From: Bradyrhizobium sp. CSA112
Lineage (GTDB): Bacteria > Pseudomonadota > Alphaproteobacteria > Rhizobiales > Xanthobacteraceae
Assembly: GCF_029051645.1 (NCBI RefSeq)
Contig: NZ_JAACFS010000004.1
Coordinates: 248,001-312,000 of the forward strand
Direction: 5' to 3'
Length of the DNA stretch: 64,000 bases
The notes under the pieces: model-generated
What the model saw: the letters and a program-made list of their open reading frames with translations, nothing else
Told to the model about the DNA's origin: nothing
The model's database searches: none
Program-made: the position numbers and the translations under genes
In this document: piece by piece, positions 19,277-28,057 of the stretch
Layout: each line of letters starts with the position of its first letter
Numbering within the stretch: position 1 is the first letter of the stretch

Positions 19277-19693
19277 TTATTTCTTCGCGGTCTGCGCGCG
19301 CAGCCGCTCTTCCTGTTCGCGCAGTTCGGGGGTGAGTGCTTCGCCAAAATCCTCTGTCGTGAACACCTGACGGATTTCGATCTCGTCGCCATCGAGGAAC
19401 GGCGCGCGCTTCATCCACTCGATCGCTTCATCGAGCGATTTGGTGTTGATCAGCCAGAAACCCGCGACGAGATCGCTGCTCAGAGCGAACGGACCGCGGC
19501 TGACGCTGCCCTGCCCGCTGCCATACCTGATCCGCGCGCCCTTCGAGGTCGGGTGCAGGCCTTCGCCCGCCTCCATCACGCCGGCCTTGACCAGCTCCTC
19601 GTTGAACTTGCCCATCGCGGTCAGCAGTTCCGTGCTTGGCATGACGCCGGCTTCCGTATCCTTGCTGGCCTTCACAATCACCATGAACCGCAT
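19277..19693 (-). CDS. YCII-family protein (second copy)
   Basis: The 138-aa product MRFMVIVKASKDTEAG is a YciI-like protein related to its downstream neighbour. The usual DGPF is replaced by RGPF in SVSRGPFALSS, followed by GFWLINTKSLDEAIEWMKRAP. GGAG lies 7 nt before the ATG at 19693, whereas the ATG at 19699 is too close to it. A TGTCGG-N17-CGTC promoter at 19754-19780 excludes the longer reading to 19753. Confidence 0.9.
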   Translation of the reverse strand: MRFMVIVKASKDTEAGVMPSTELLTAMGKFNEELVKAGVMEAGEGLHPTSKGARIRYGSGQGSVSRGPFALSSDLVAGFWLINTKSLDEAIEWMKRAPFLDGDEIEIRQVFTTEDFGEALTPELREQEERLRAQTAKK

Positions 19694-19753
19694 CGCCATT
19701 CTCCGTTTTGATCTACTTGGGCCGGCAGCTGTCGCGCCGGCCTTCGTCAACAA

Positions 19754-19780
19754 GACGAGCGGGTTTTTACGCCGCCGACA
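19754..19780 (-). promoter_or_regulatory. Predicted ECF42-type promoter before the YCII pair
   Basis: TGTCGG-N17-CGTC on the minus strand, 61 nt before the YCII start. It is identical in core and spacing to five other sites in this window. Confidence 0.7.
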
Positions 19781-19822
19781 TGTCAGTGGAAATTATTTTA
19801 GATCTAATTTGACCGCCGGCCA

Positions 19823-21016
19823 TCAATCGTCGATCGCCTGATAGGCGCAGGTCCAGAAATCGGTCATCACCCGCGGCGGTTGCGGCGATTCCATCATCCG
19901 CTGCGTCAACAGGATCCCGGTAAGACTTTCCCGCGGGTCGGAATACCACGAGGTTCCATAGCCGCCGAACCAGCCGAAACGGCCCGGTACGCTGCAGAGA
20001 TCGTCACGCCCGGTGCACACCGAGAGCCCGAAGCCCCAACTTTTAACGTCGCCGAAGAACAGCTCGGAGCCCTGCTTCTGCGCGGGCGTGAGGTGACCGG
20101 CCGTCATCAGTTCGATCGACGGCCGCGACAGGATGCGCTCTTTTCCCAACCGCCCGCCGTTCAACATCATCTGCGCAAAAGCGTTGAAATCATCGGCGGT
20201 CGAAACCAGTCCGGCGCTGCCGTTCTCGAACACCGGCGGCTTTGCCCATTTACCGGTGGCGGGATCGTCGAACACCTTCAACTCGCTGGTTGCGGGGTCT
20301 CGCGCATACGCGGTCGCGAATCGCGCGCGGTTAGCTTCGCCCACGTAAAAGCCGGTATCTTTCATGCCGAGCGGCGCGAAGATGCGATCCTCGAGGAATT
20401 TCGCAAGCGTCGTGCCCGCGGCGCGCGCGATCAGCACGGAGAGGATGTCGGTGCCACTGTTGTAGAGCCAGCGTTCGCCCGGTTGATAGATCAGCGGCAG
20501 CGTGCCGTAGCGCCGCATCAATTCATCTGGAGGAAACGACGGAAATACCGGTCCCGGCGCAAAACCTGCCTCCGCAATCGCCTTCTGGATCGGATAGCGA
20601 TCCGGAAACACCATCAGCATGCCGAGGCCGAGACGGAAGGTCAGGAGATCGCGCAGCGTGATCGCGCGGCGCGCGGGCACGGTGTCGTCGAGCGGCGCGT
20701 CGACGGCGCGCAACACCTTGCGGTCGGCCAGTTCCGGCAGAAAGGGGTCGACAGGGTCATCGAGCCGCAATCTGCATTCCTCGACCAGGATCATCGCGGC
20801 AACCGCCGTGACCGGCTTGGTCATGGAGGCAATGCGGAAGATGGTGTCGCGCTGCATCGGCGCGCCGCCGATCGTCATTCTGCCGATGGCATCGACGTGA
20901 ATCTCGCCGCGGCGGCTTACCAGCGTCACCATGCCCGGGATATCGCCGCTGGCGACATGGCCGGCCATGACGTTGTGCATGCGCTCAAGACGCGGCAGCG
21001 AGAGAGCGTCGCTCAT
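19823..21016 (-). CDS. Serine hydrolase (class C beta-lactamase/esterase family)
   Basis: This intact 397-aa member of the beta-lactamase-related esterases shows the nucleophile motif SxxK in RIASMTKPVTAV, the YxN motif in WLYNSGTDIL and a C-terminal GWFGGYGTSWYSDP segment corresponding to the KTG region. There is no signal peptide, so a cytoplasmic hydrolase of esters or amides is more likely than an antibiotic-resistance enzyme. A predicted ECF42-type promoter lies in the 67-nt gap before it. Confidence 0.92.
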   Translation of the reverse strand: MSDALSLPRLERMHNVMAGHVASGDIPGMVTLVSRRGEIHVDAIGRMTIGGAPMQRDTIFRIASMTKPVTAVAAMILVEECRLRLDDPVDPFLPELADRKVLRAVDAPLDDTVPARRAITLRDLLTFRLGLGMLMVFPDRYPIQKAIAEAGFAPGPVFPSFPPDELMRRYGTLPLIYQPGERWLYNSGTDILSVLIARAAGTTLAKFLEDRIFAPLGMKDTGFYVGEANRARFATAYARDPATSELKVFDDPATGKWAKPPVFENGSAGLVSTADDFNAFAQMMLNGGRLGKERILSRPSIELMTAGHLTPAQKQGSELFFGDVKSWGFGLSVCTGRDDLCSVPGRFGWFGGYGTSWYSDPRESLTGILLTQRMMESPQPPRVMTDFWTCAYQAIDD

Positions 21017-21050
21017 TCTTCGTTCCTTTCAGATATATCATCTGACGCAG

Positions 21051-21077
21051 GACGAACCGGCCGGCGCCAAACCGACA
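21051..21077 (-). promoter_or_regulatory. Predicted ECF42-type promoter before the serine hydrolase
   Basis: TGTCGG-N17-CGTC on the minus strand, 35 nt before the start codon and just past the stop of the SnoaL gene. This makes the hydrolase separately transcribed. Confidence 0.7.
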
Positions 21078-21083
21078 CTCCGG

Positions 21084-21455
21084 TCAGGCCGGCGGCTGTT
21101 TGACGAATACGCCGTTCTGGTAGGCCGCGCCGAAATAGACGTCGATGCGCTTTACCTTGTCGCCATCGAAGACGAGGAACTCGGTGTTCCGAAACGTCTT
21201 GCCGTCTTTGGCCACGCAACGGTAGGTGACGAAGGCTTCGTCGCCTTCGACGAAAATTCGCTCCAGCTCATGCCGTTCGATCCAGTCGCTGCCATTCCAG
21301 CAGCGTTCGAAATAGGCCGGCTTGTCGATGTTATCGTCATAGGGGCTGGTGAAGCGGAAATCATCGCTGAACGCATTCTCGACGAAGGTGCGATCGTTGG
21401 CCAGATATGCTGCAAAGATGGCGCGGATCGTATCCGCCTTGCTTGCATGAGCCAT
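21084..21455 (-). CDS. SnoaL-like/NTF2-fold protein
   Basis: The 123-aa product has the NTF2-like fold pattern: an N-terminal helix pair (ADTIRAIFAAYLANDRTFVENAF), then FTSPYDD, WIERHELERIFVEGDEAFVTY and DGDKVKRIDVYFG. Members are small isomerases, hydrolases or binding proteins, and no catalytic role can be assigned. It follows the GST gene by 13 nt and probably shares its transcript and its ECF42-type promoter. Confidence 0.85.
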   Translation of the reverse strand: MAHASKADTIRAIFAAYLANDRTFVENAFSDDFRFTSPYDDNIDKPAYFERCWNGSDWIERHELERIFVEGDEAFVTYRCVAKDGKTFRNTEFLVFDGDKVKRIDVYFGAAYQNGVFVKQPPA

Positions 21456-21468
21456 TCAACACTCCTCG

Positions 21469-22122
21469 TCAGGATTCCCTGGGCACCATCTGGAAATAGG
21501 GCTCGGCCTCCTTCAGCACGCGCGCGAATGAGGAGCGCGCCTTCAACCGATCGAGATAGGCCGCGAGATTCCTGTGCACGCCGCCGAACGGCTCGGCCAT
21601 GTTGCCGTAGAACAGCGACGGCGCCGCGGCGCAATCGGCAAGGGTAAAGTCGTCGCCGATCGCCCAGCCGCCGCTGGCCATCTGCTGATCGATCATGGCG
21701 TAGGACGTCCGCAGTTGCGCTTTCGCCTCTTCTACGCCGTGCGGATCCTTCTTGTCTTCGGGCCGCAGCCGGTCAAGCATGATCTTCTGCATCGGCAGGT
21801 GCACATAGAGGTCGTAGAAGCGGTCGCGGAGCCGCGTCTGCAAGGCGCGGCCGGAATCATCGGGAATGAACCGCGTCCGGCCGCCGTAGTTCCGGTCGAG
21901 ATATTCGATGATGATGCTGGACTCCGGCACGGTCTCGTTCCGCGCCGCGTCGCGCAGCACCGGAAATTTTCCAATTCCCCACAGCTTCACCAGCGCGGCG
22001 CGCTCGGCCGGATTGCCGAGATCGACCAGATTCGGCGTGAACGGGATGTCGTTCTCGTAGAGCGCAATCAGCGCCTTCCAGCAGAACGAGGCCAGCGGGT
22101 GGAAATGCAGCGTAAGCGACAT
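21469..22122 (-). CDS. Glutathione S-transferase family protein
   Basis: The 217-aa product starts MSLTLHFHPLASFCWK behind GGAG. The thioredoxin-like N-terminal domain has the substrate-binding ESS in VPESSIIIEYLDRNYGG, and the all-helical C-terminal domain carries GWAIGDDFTLADCAAAPSL with the conserved Asp. It should conjugate or reduce electrophiles with glutathione in the cytoplasm. It heads a GST-SnoaL pair preceded by a predicted ECF42-type promoter. The upstream in-frame ATG at 22176 lies inside that promoter and was rejected. Confidence 0.93.
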   Translation of the reverse strand: MSLTLHFHPLASFCWKALIALYENDIPFTPNLVDLGNPAERAALVKLWGIGKFPVLRDAARNETVPESSIIIEYLDRNYGGRTRFIPDDSGRALQTRLRDRFYDLYVHLPMQKIMLDRLRPEDKKDPHGVEEAKAQLRTSYAMIDQQMASGGWAIGDDFTLADCAAAPSLFYGNMAEPFGGVHRNLAAYLDRLKARSSFARVLKEAEPYFQMVPRES

Positions 22123-22156
22123 GGAAATCTCCAGTACTGACGGGCCTTGCCGGCAA

Positions 22157-22183
22157 GACGACCAGCGTGCGGGCACGCCGACA
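22157..22183 (-). promoter_or_regulatory. Predicted ECF42-type promoter before GST-SnoaL
   Basis: TGTCGG-N17-CGTC on the minus strand, 35 nt before the GST start codon. Confidence 0.7.
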
Positions 22184-22194
22184 TTTGCCGCAGA

Positions 22195-22746
22195 TTATCG
22201 TGCCGCTGCCGGCACGTAGCGCAGGATCACGATGCCGGTCGACAATGGCCGGCTGTCGATCAGCTTCAGCTTGACCTTTTCGCCCGGCTTGAACAGCGGC
22301 GTTCCGCCGCCGAGAATGATCGGGTTCACCGCGATGCGGAATTCGTCGATCAGTCCGTGCGGGATCAGGCTCGCGGCGAGATCAGCGCTGCCGAACAGGA
22401 AGAGATCCTTGGCGCTGTCGCGTTTCAGCCTGGCGACGGTCTCGGGCACGTCAGCGCTGAACATCTGCGTGTTGTTCCAATCGGATTTTTTCACCGTGCG
22501 CGAGAAGACGTATTTCGGCGCGGCATTCATGAAATCAGCGACTTCTCCGGTCGCGCTCGGCCAGTGATTTGCCATCAGTTCGTAGGTGACACGGCCGAAC
22601 AGCAATCCGCCGGCAGCATTCAACTGCTCGATCGACAATTGCTCCAGTTCTTCGCCCCAGACGTCGGAATGCCAGGAAATGTCGCGGTTCGGGCCTTCGA
22701 CGAAACCATCCAGCGTCATCAGGTTCCACATGATCAATCTGGCCAT
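22195..22746 (-). CDS. Dihydrofolate reductase/RibD C-terminal family protein
   Basis: The 183-aa product begins MARLIMWNLMTLDGFVEG, the typical start of the YwjB/RibD-C family. It continues with GGLLFGRVTYELMANHW, LFLFGSADLAASLIPHGLIDEF and NPIILGGGTPLF. Members bind NADPH and resemble dihydrofolate reductase, but their substrates are unknown. GAGAGG precedes the start. It is divergent from an hxlR gene with a repeat-rich 115-nt intergenic region, which suggests HxlR control. Confidence 0.9.
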   Translation of the reverse strand: MARLIMWNLMTLDGFVEGPNRDISWHSDVWGEELEQLSIEQLNAAGGLLFGRVTYELMANHWPSATGEVADFMNAAPKYVFSRTVKKSDWNNTQMFSADVPETVARLKRDSAKDLFLFGSADLAASLIPHGLIDEFRIAVNPIILGGGTPLFKPGEKVKLKLIDSRPLSTGIVILRYVPAAAR

Positions 22747-22759
22747 CGTGCCTCTCCTC

Positions 22760-22823
22760 AAACTGCTTGCGATTTGCAACTGGTTGTATCCTGAGGCAAC
22801 TGGTGCAATATTGCAAGCAGTTT
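22760..22823. promoter_or_regulatory. HxlR operator region
   Basis: A perfect 11-bp inverted repeat AAACTGCTTGC / GCAAGCAGTTT spans the divergent intergenic region. Inside it are two direct copies of GCAACTGGT and a GTATCC element like those bound by some HxlR proteins. Confidence 0.55.
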
Positions 22824-22861
22824 TTTTGAGGGCGCCTTCACCCGCCCGTATGGAACCGAAC

Positions 22862-23359
22862 ATGACCGACATCAGCCGCTCCGGCTGCCCGATCAATCTC
22901 TCGCTGGAAGTGCTCGGCGATAAATGGAGCCTGCTCATCATCCGCGACATGATGTTCGGCAACCGGCGGCACTTTCGCGAGCTGTTGACCAAATCGGAGG
23001 AAGGCATTTCCTCCAACATTCTCGCCGACCGGCTGAAGACCCTGCTCGACGAGGGGATCATCACCCGCGAGGACGATCCCACGCACAAGCAGAAGGGAAT
23101 CTATTCGCTGACTGAACAGGGCATCGAGTTGCTCCCGGTTCTCGCGCAGATGGCGTCCTGGGGTTACAAGTATCTTCCCATCAGCGAGGAGCTCGGTATC
23201 CGCGCGCAGCTGCTCAGCGAGGGCGGCCCGAAACTATGGGCGGATTTCATGGACGAGTTGCGCGAGACTCACCTCGGCACGAAGCGACGCAAGCGAACGG
23301 GACCGTCCGTCGGCGAGCGATTGCAGGCGGCATATGAGAGCATCGTGAAGCGGAAGTAA
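22862..23359 (+). CDS. HxlR-family transcriptional regulator
   Basis: The 165-aa winged-helix regulator has the family hallmark RSGCPINLSLEVLGDKWSLL, with the redox- or ligand-sensing Cys near residue 9. RRHFRELLTKSEEGISSNIL and YSLTEQGIELLPVL follow. HxlR proteins bind paired half-sites next to their own genes and respond to aldehydes, quinones or oxidants. The start could also be the ATG at 22850. Neither has a strong ribosome site. It probably controls the divergent dihydrofolate reductase-like gene. Confidence 0.9.
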   Translation: MTDISRSGCPINLSLEVLGDKWSLLIIRDMMFGNRRHFRELLTKSEEGISSNILADRLKTLLDEGIITREDDPTHKQKGIYSLTEQGIELLPVLAQMASWGYKYLPISEELGIRAQLLSEGGPKLWADFMDELRETHLGTKRRKRTGPSVGERLQAAYESIVKRK

Positions 23360-23585
23360 GCCGAATACGATTCATCGCGGCGGTGGGCGATGCGCTCGCA
23401 CAGCGCGTACCGCACACGAAGACATCCTTAAGATCGGCGTTATGTTGCGAAGATATCCGTCATCTTACGGAGAACAGCGTTAACGCATTCTTTCTTCTTC
23501 ACGTCAAATGTCGAACGCTAGCAGCGAGGCTGGATGGCGTTGGTCGGCGGCCTCATCATGTTACCGCCATTTGGATGAGGTCTTC

Positions 23586-25262
23586 GTGTTCCAGTTTCTC
23601 AAGGGCTCCTCGACAGAGAAGGCGCTTGCCGACGCCATCAGCCGCTCGCAGGCCGTGATCGAATTCGGCACGGATGGGACCATCCTCACCGCCAACGACA
23701 ATTTCCTCAAAGCCCTCGGCTACACGCTCGGCGAAATCCGGGGCAAGCATCACAGCATGTTCGTCGATCCGTCGGAGCGCGACAGCGCGTCGTATCGTGA
23801 GTTCTGGGCGGCGCTCAGGCGCGGCGAGTACCAGGCCGCCGAATACAAGCGGATCGGCAAGGGCGGCCGAGAAGTCTGGATCCAGGCGACCTACAACCCC
23901 GTTTTGGATGCCGGCGGCAAGCCGGTCAAGGTGGTGAAATTCGCGACCGATATCACCGCGCGCAAGATCAAGAGCATGGAGGATGCCAGCCAGATCGCCG
24001 CGATCAGCCGTGCGCAGGCGGTCATCGCGTTCGAGATGGACGGTACTATCGTCTCCGCCAATGAAAACTTCCTGAAGGCGCTCGGCTACACGCTTGCCGA
24101 AATCAAGGGTAAGCATCACGGCATGTTCGTCGAACAGGCGATGCGCGACAGCGCGGCCTACCGCGAGTTCTGGGCGCGCCTCAACCGCGGCGAACACCAG
24201 TCGGCCGAGTACAAGCGGATCGGCAAAGGCGGCAGGGAGGTCTGGATCCTCGCATCCTACAACCCGGTGTTCGACGACAAGGGCAAGCCGTTCCGCGTGG
24301 TGAAGTTCGCCACCGACGTCACCAGCCAGAAGCTTGCGACCGCCGACCTCGCCGGCCAGATCGCGGCCATCAGCAAGGCGCAGGCCGTGATCGAATTCAA
24401 CATGGACGGCACCATCATCGGCGCCAACCAGAACTTCCTCAACGCGCTCGGTTACGCGCTGGACGAGATCCGCGGCCGGCACCACAGCATGTTCGTCGAT
24501 CCGTCCGAGCGCGACAGCGCAGCCTACCGCGAATTCTGGGCAGCGCTCAACCGCGGCGAATATCAGGCCGCCGAGTACAAGCGGCTCGGCAAGGGGGCTA
24601 AGGAAGTCTGGATCCAGGCGTCCTACAATCCGATCCTCGATCTCAACGGCAAGCCGTTCAAGGTCGTCAAATACGCCACCGACACCACCGCGCAGGTGCT
24701 GGTGCGCCTGGGCAACGAGCGCGTGCGCGGCATGATGGAATCGGTGGCCTCGGGCGCGGAGGAATTGAACGCCTCGGTTCGGGAAATCTCTGAAGCCATG
24801 ACCAAGTCGCGCGAAACGGCATCGACCGCGGTCGGGCGGGTCGAGGCGGCCGACGCCCAGGCCAAGCGCCTGAACGAAGCAGCGCAGGCCATGAGCGGCA
24901 TCGTGGAACTGATCGGCAACATCACCGGCCAGATCAACCTTTTGGCGCTGAATGCGACGATCGAATCGGCGCGCGCCGGCGAGGCGGGCCGCGGCTTCGC
25001 CGTGGTGGCGTCCGAAGTCAAGAACCTCGCCACCCAGGCCAAGCAGGCGACCGACAAGATCGGGCAGGAGATCGGAAATCTCAACAACATCTCCGGCGAC
25101 GTCGTGGGTGCGCTCGACAGCATCAAGCAGGCGATCCAGGGCGTCAGCGAGTATGTCACGGCCACCGCAGCCGCGGTCGAGGAGCAGAGCACCGTCACCG
25201 GCGAGATGTCCTCCAGCATGCAGCGCGCCGCCGCGGAAGCGAAGGCGATCGCGCAGCGCTAG
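23586..25262 (+). CDS. Cytosolic methyl-accepting chemotaxis protein with three PAS domains
   Basis: The 558-aa receptor has no membrane segment. Three PAS-PAC units, at about residues 16-125, 138-247 and 260-370, repeat with a period of 122 residues. Each reads roughly AVIEF-DGTI-AN-NFL-ALGY and ends VVKFATD or VVKYATD. A signalling domain with the MCP tip [20 protein letters not shown] follows at about residues 450-470. A GTG start at 23586 is preceded by GAGG at 5 nt and gives the family-typical FQFLKGSS N-terminus. An ATG at 23508 lacks a ribosome site. It should sense redox state or a small ligand in the cytoplasm. Confidence 0.9.
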   Translation: MFQFLKGSSTEKALADAISRSQAVIEFGTDGTILTANDNFLKALGYTLGEIRGKHHSMFVDPSERDSASYREFWAALRRGEYQAAEYKRIGKGGREVWIQATYNPVLDAGGKPVKVVKFATDITARKIKSMEDASQIAAISRAQAVIAFEMDGTIVSANENFLKALGYTLAEIKGKHHGMFVEQAMRDSAAYREFWARLNRGEHQSAEYKRIGKGGREVWILASYNPVFDDKGKPFRVVKFATDVTSQKLATADLAGQIAAISKAQAVIEFNMDGTIIGANQNFLNALGYALDEIRGRHHSMFVDPSERDSAAYREFWAALNRGEYQAAEYKRLGKGAKEVWIQASYNPILDLNGKPFKVVKYATDTTAQVLVRLGNERVRGMMESVASGAEELNASVREISEAMTKSRETASTAVGRVEAADAQAKRLNEAAQAMSGIVELIGNITGQINLLALNATIESARAGEAGRGFAVVASEVKNLATQAKQATDKIGQEIGNLNNISGDVVGALDSIKQAIQGVSEYVTATAAAVEEQSTVTGEMSSSMQRAAAEAKAIAQR

Positions 25263-25420
25263 CGGTTCTATCGGCCCTCGGATGGATCCGATACGGGATG
25301 ACTGCCCGTATCGGATTTCGCATGCAGCCCTGCTGACTACCGCATCATTGTCGCCGGGACATCGGACAGGGCTTGGGTTATAGGAGCGGGAAATCTCATC
25401 TCTCGCAAACGGACCCGCCC

Positions 25421-26209
25421 ATGCCCTCCTTCCCGCAAAAAGCTGCTCTCGTCACCGGCGCCGCGCGCGGCATCGGGCTTGCGACGGCGAAACGCTTTCT
25501 CGCCGAGGGCTGGCAGGTGGCGATGCTCGACATCGAGGGCGAATTGCTGCGCGACGCAGTCGCGGGCCTCGCGAAGCCCGACAACACGCTGGCGCTGCAT
25601 TGCGACGTCTCCGATGCCGAGGCGGTGGCGAACGCGATGGCGACGATGAACCGGCGCTTCGGCCGGCTCGACGCGCTGGTCAACAATGCCGGCATCGCGG
25701 TGTTCGCGCCGCTGCTCGACACCTCGGATGACGACTGGAGCCGCATCCTGCAGGTCAACCTCACCGGGCCGTTCATATGCACCAAGGCGGCGGCGCCGCT
25801 GATGCGCGAACATGGCGGCGGCGCGATCGTCAACATCACCTCGATCTCGGCGGTGCGCGCCTCCACGCTGCGCTCGGCTTACGGCACCAGCAAAGCGGGC
25901 TTAGCGCATCTCACAAAACAGCTCGCGGTCGAACTGGCCTCGCTCGGCATTCGCGTCAACGCCGTGGCGCCCGGCCCGGTCGAGACCGCGATGGCGAAGC
26001 AGGTCCACACGCCGGAAATCCGCGCCGATTATCACGACGCCATTCCGCTGAATCGTTACGGCCTCGAGGAGGAACTGGCGGAAGCGATCTTCTTCCTGTG
26101 CAGCGACCGTTCGAGCTACATCACCGGGCAGATTCTCGCCGTCGACGGCGGCTTCGACGCCGCCGGCATCGGCCTGCCGACGCTGCGCGGCGCGCGGCGG
26201 AACGGGTAA
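25421..26209 (+). CDS. Short-chain dehydrogenase/reductase
   Basis: The 262-aa product begins MPSFPQKAALVTG and has a Rossmann fold with the cofactor motif TGAARGIG and NNAG. The catalytic Ser lies in ITSISAVRA and the YxxxK motif is in YGTSKAGLAHL. VDGGF is near the C-terminus. It is an NAD(P)-dependent oxidoreductase of unknown substrate. Acidic Asp at the end of the second strand (MLDIEGE) suggests NAD preference. It stands alone between a chemoreceptor and a small secreted protein. Confidence 0.93.
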   Translation: MPSFPQKAALVTGAARGIGLATAKRFLAEGWQVAMLDIEGELLRDAVAGLAKPDNTLALHCDVSDAEAVANAMATMNRRFGRLDALVNNAGIAVFAPLLDTSDDDWSRILQVNLTGPFICTKAAAPLMREHGGGAIVNITSISAVRASTLRSAYGTSKAGLAHLTKQLAVELASLGIRVNAVAPGPVETAMAKQVHTPEIRADYHDAIPLNRYGLEEELAEAIFFLCSDRSSYITGQILAVDGGFDAAGIGLPTLRGARRNG

Positions 26210-26220
26210 AATCCCTCGTC

Positions 26221-26262
26221 CTCCCCCTCCCCGCCCTTGCGGGCCTCTTGCGGGGGGAGGGT
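26221..26262. repeat. C/G-skewed hairpin after the SDR gene
   Basis: CCCTCCCCGC and GCGGGGGGAGGG flank a short loop. It may act as a terminator and resembles the arms of the DUF559 element. Confidence 0.5.
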
Positions 26263-26370
26263 TATGGCAACTTTCACGGAGGCCGGCGTCTCCGGCGCGG
26301 AATTGACGAAACCTTGCCACATATCTCAGCGTAACTGGGCCGGAGGGCAGTGCTGACGAAGGAGTCGCGC

Positions 26371-26808
26371 ATGCGAATGGCGGTCATCAAGGTAGTCGTT
26401 GCCGTAGCCGCGCTGTTCGCGGCAATCGTACCGGTCCGGGCCGAGATTCGTATTCTCGCCAGCCCCGGCGGACAGGTCGGACCGTTTCTCGAGCTGTTCG
26501 ATCGGGTGCGCCAATCCGGCGAGCGGGTGGTGATCGACGGGCCATGCCTGTCGGCCTGCACGCTGGTGCTGATGACGATACCGGAGGAGCGGATCTGCGT
26601 AACCCGCCGCGCGGTGCTGGGATTTCATGCCGCGCGCTCGATCGACGGCCGCGGCCGGATCTACGCCGAACCGGAAGCCTCGCGCGCGGTGCAGGCAGCC
26701 TATCCGGAGGCGGTGCGGGACTGGATCAGCCGCCGCGGCGGACTGACCGCGCGGCTTCTGCTGTTGCGCGGACGCGAACTCGCCGCGATCTATCCGCGGT
26801 GCAGGTAA
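26371..26808 (+). CDS. Secreted ClpP/crotonase-fold-like protein of unknown function
   Basis: The 145-aa product has a signal peptide (MRMAVIKVVVAVAAL to VRAE). It is followed by a pattern seen in small periplasmic ClpP/crotonase-fold proteins: a glycine loop SPGGQVGPFLELFDRVRQSG, then VIDGPCLSACTLVL, where the Ser between two Cys occupies the usual nucleophile site, then RRAVLGFHAAR. The start at 26371 is supported by AAGGAG. Enzymatic activity is not established. It stands alone, followed by an inverted repeat. Confidence 0.65.
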   Translation: MRMAVIKVVVAVAALFAAIVPVRAEIRILASPGGQVGPFLELFDRVRQSGERVVIDGPCLSACTLVLMTIPEERICVTRRAVLGFHAARSIDGRGRIYAEPEASRAVQAAYPEAVRDWISRRGGLTARLLLLRGRELAAIYPRCR

Positions 26809-26814
26809 AATTTG

Positions 26815-26903
26815 GTAGGGTGGGCAAAGGCGCTCTTCGCGCCGTGCCCACCATCTTTTCGCGAGGCATTAGTGGTGGGCACGCTTCGCTTTGCCCACCC
26901 TAC
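26815..26903. repeat. Inverted intergenic repeat (GTAGGGTGGGC family)
   Basis: Perfect 15-bp arms GTAGGGTGGGCAAAG and CTTTGCCCACCCTAC surround inner copies of GTGCCCACC and GGTGGGCAC. It has the same outer arm as 13129-13210. Confidence 0.8.
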
Positions 26904-26908
26904 TCGCA

Positions 26909-27322
26909 TCACATGTCTTCCTTCGGGCAGTTCACCATCCAGGGAATGCCGAACTTGTCGACGCACATGCCGAACCCGTTGGAGAAGAAGGGTTTGCCGA
27001 ACGGCATCCGGATCGTGCCGCCTTCGGCGAGCGCGTTGAACCGGCGCTCGGCCTCGGCGGGATCCTCGACCTGCAGCGAGACGGCAAAGCCCTGCGGCTG
27101 TTTGTAATCGCCGGGCATGGCGTCCGCCGCCATCAACACCTCGCCATCGACCATGATGCTCGCGTGCATGAGCTTCTTCTTCCAGTCGGGCGGGGTCGGC
27201 ATCTCGGGCGGCGCGCCCTCATAGGGAAACGTCGCACCGATCTGGGCGCCGAGCGCCCTCTCGTAAAATTTCAGCGCTTCCTCGCAATTGCCGTTGTAGA
27301 ACAGATAGGGATTGACCTGCAT
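26909..27322 (-). CDS. VOC-family protein (PhnB-like)
   Basis: The 137-aa product starts MQVNPYLFYNGNCEEAL behind AAGGAGG. It carries the paired beta-alpha-beta modules of the vicinal oxygen chelate fold (ALKFYERALGA, HASIMVDGEVLMAAD, GFAVSLQVEDPAEAERRFNA, FGMCVDKFGIPWMVN). PhnB-like members bind small molecules or metals, and their reaction is unknown. It lies downstream of DoxX-SRPBCC on the same strand, separated by a repeat, and could be read from their promoter. Confidence 0.88.
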   Translation of the reverse strand: MQVNPYLFYNGNCEEALKFYERALGAQIGATFPYEGAPPEMPTPPDWKKKLMHASIMVDGEVLMAADAMPGDYKQPQGFAVSLQVEDPAEAERRFNALAEGGTIRMPFGKPFFSNGFGMCVDKFGIPWMVNCPKEDM

Positions 27323-27359
27323 CGCAGCCTCCTTGGGGTTATCCAATCAGTGTCTATCG

Positions 27360-27472
27360 CGTTCCCCGGATGCTGCGCAGCGCGTTAGCGGCGCGCTGCT
27401 GTTCCGGGGTCCATCGATGGGTCCCGGCTCTGCGGTGCATCGTGAAGAACGCTGCACCGCGTCCGGGACACG
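27360..27472. repeat. Intergenic repeat ending GCTGCACCGCGTCCGGGACA
   Basis: The 22-bp terminal segment at 27451-27472 is identical to 45261-45282 and occurs inverted at 39398-39419. The element is a compound hairpin. Confidence 0.8.
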
Positions 27473-27487
27473 ATAGAGTGGTCGCAC

Positions 27488-28024
27488 TCATTTCTCGGTG
27501 ATCTTCTTCAGGTTGGCTAGACCAGCTTCGAAATCCCGACCGATCATGCGATCCAGGTTCATGAACACCTGGATCAGCCTGGACATGAAGTTTGCCGGAC
27601 CATGCATCACCCATGTGACATCGGTGCCATCGCCCTGCGGCAGCATTGTGAACTCGGCGGTGTTGTGCCCTTCGAACGGCTTGAAGAAATCGAGCTTGAT
27701 GACGATTTTCGACGGCGGCACGGCCTCGAGAATTTCCATGCGGCCGGAACCGACATTCTTGTCGCCGTCCCAGGCATAGGTAGCACCCTTGCCGCTCGCC
27801 GCACCGCCATAGGTACGCTTCATCGCCGGATCTTTCTGCTCGTAAGGTGACCAGGTCAGCCACTGATGAAAGTCTGAGATCAGCGGGAAGATCCGTTCCG
27901 GCGCCGCCTTGATGCTGACCGAGCGCTGCACACGCAGGGTATTCGACTTGGTCGCGGCGAGTACAAAGACCGCGGCGATGGCAATCGCCAATATGACGGC
28001 CATAATGACAATGACTTCGAACAT
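27488..28024 (-). CDS. SRPBCC-family (polyketide cyclase-like) protein with N-terminal membrane anchor
   Basis: The 178-aa product begins with one membrane helix (MFEVIVIMAVILAIAIAAVFV). An SRPBCC/START-type domain follows: VQRSVSIKAAPERIFPLISD, WSPYEQKDPAMKRTYGG, GSGRMEILEAVPPSKIVIKL and DVTWVMHGPANFM. Such domains bind hydrophobic ligands. It follows DoxX by 33 nt on the same transcript, downstream of a predicted ECF42-type promoter. Confidence 0.88.
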   Translation of the reverse strand: MFEVIVIMAVILAIAIAAVFVLAATKSNTLRVQRSVSIKAAPERIFPLISDFHQWLTWSPYEQKDPAMKRTYGGAASGKGATYAWDGDKNVGSGRMEILEAVPPSKIVIKLDFFKPFEGHNTAEFTMLPQGDGTDVTWVMHGPANFMSRLIQVFMNLDRMIGRDFEAGLANLKKITEK

Positions 28025-28057
28025 GACCGGCTCCGTGGGAATGAACGTTGAAGTACA

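Noticed and set aside
22845..22871. A seventh ECF42-type promoter before the dihydrofolate reductase-like gene
   Set aside because: TGTCGG is present on the minus strand, but the sequence 17 nt later is CGGG, not CGTC, and it lies inside the hxlR coding start.
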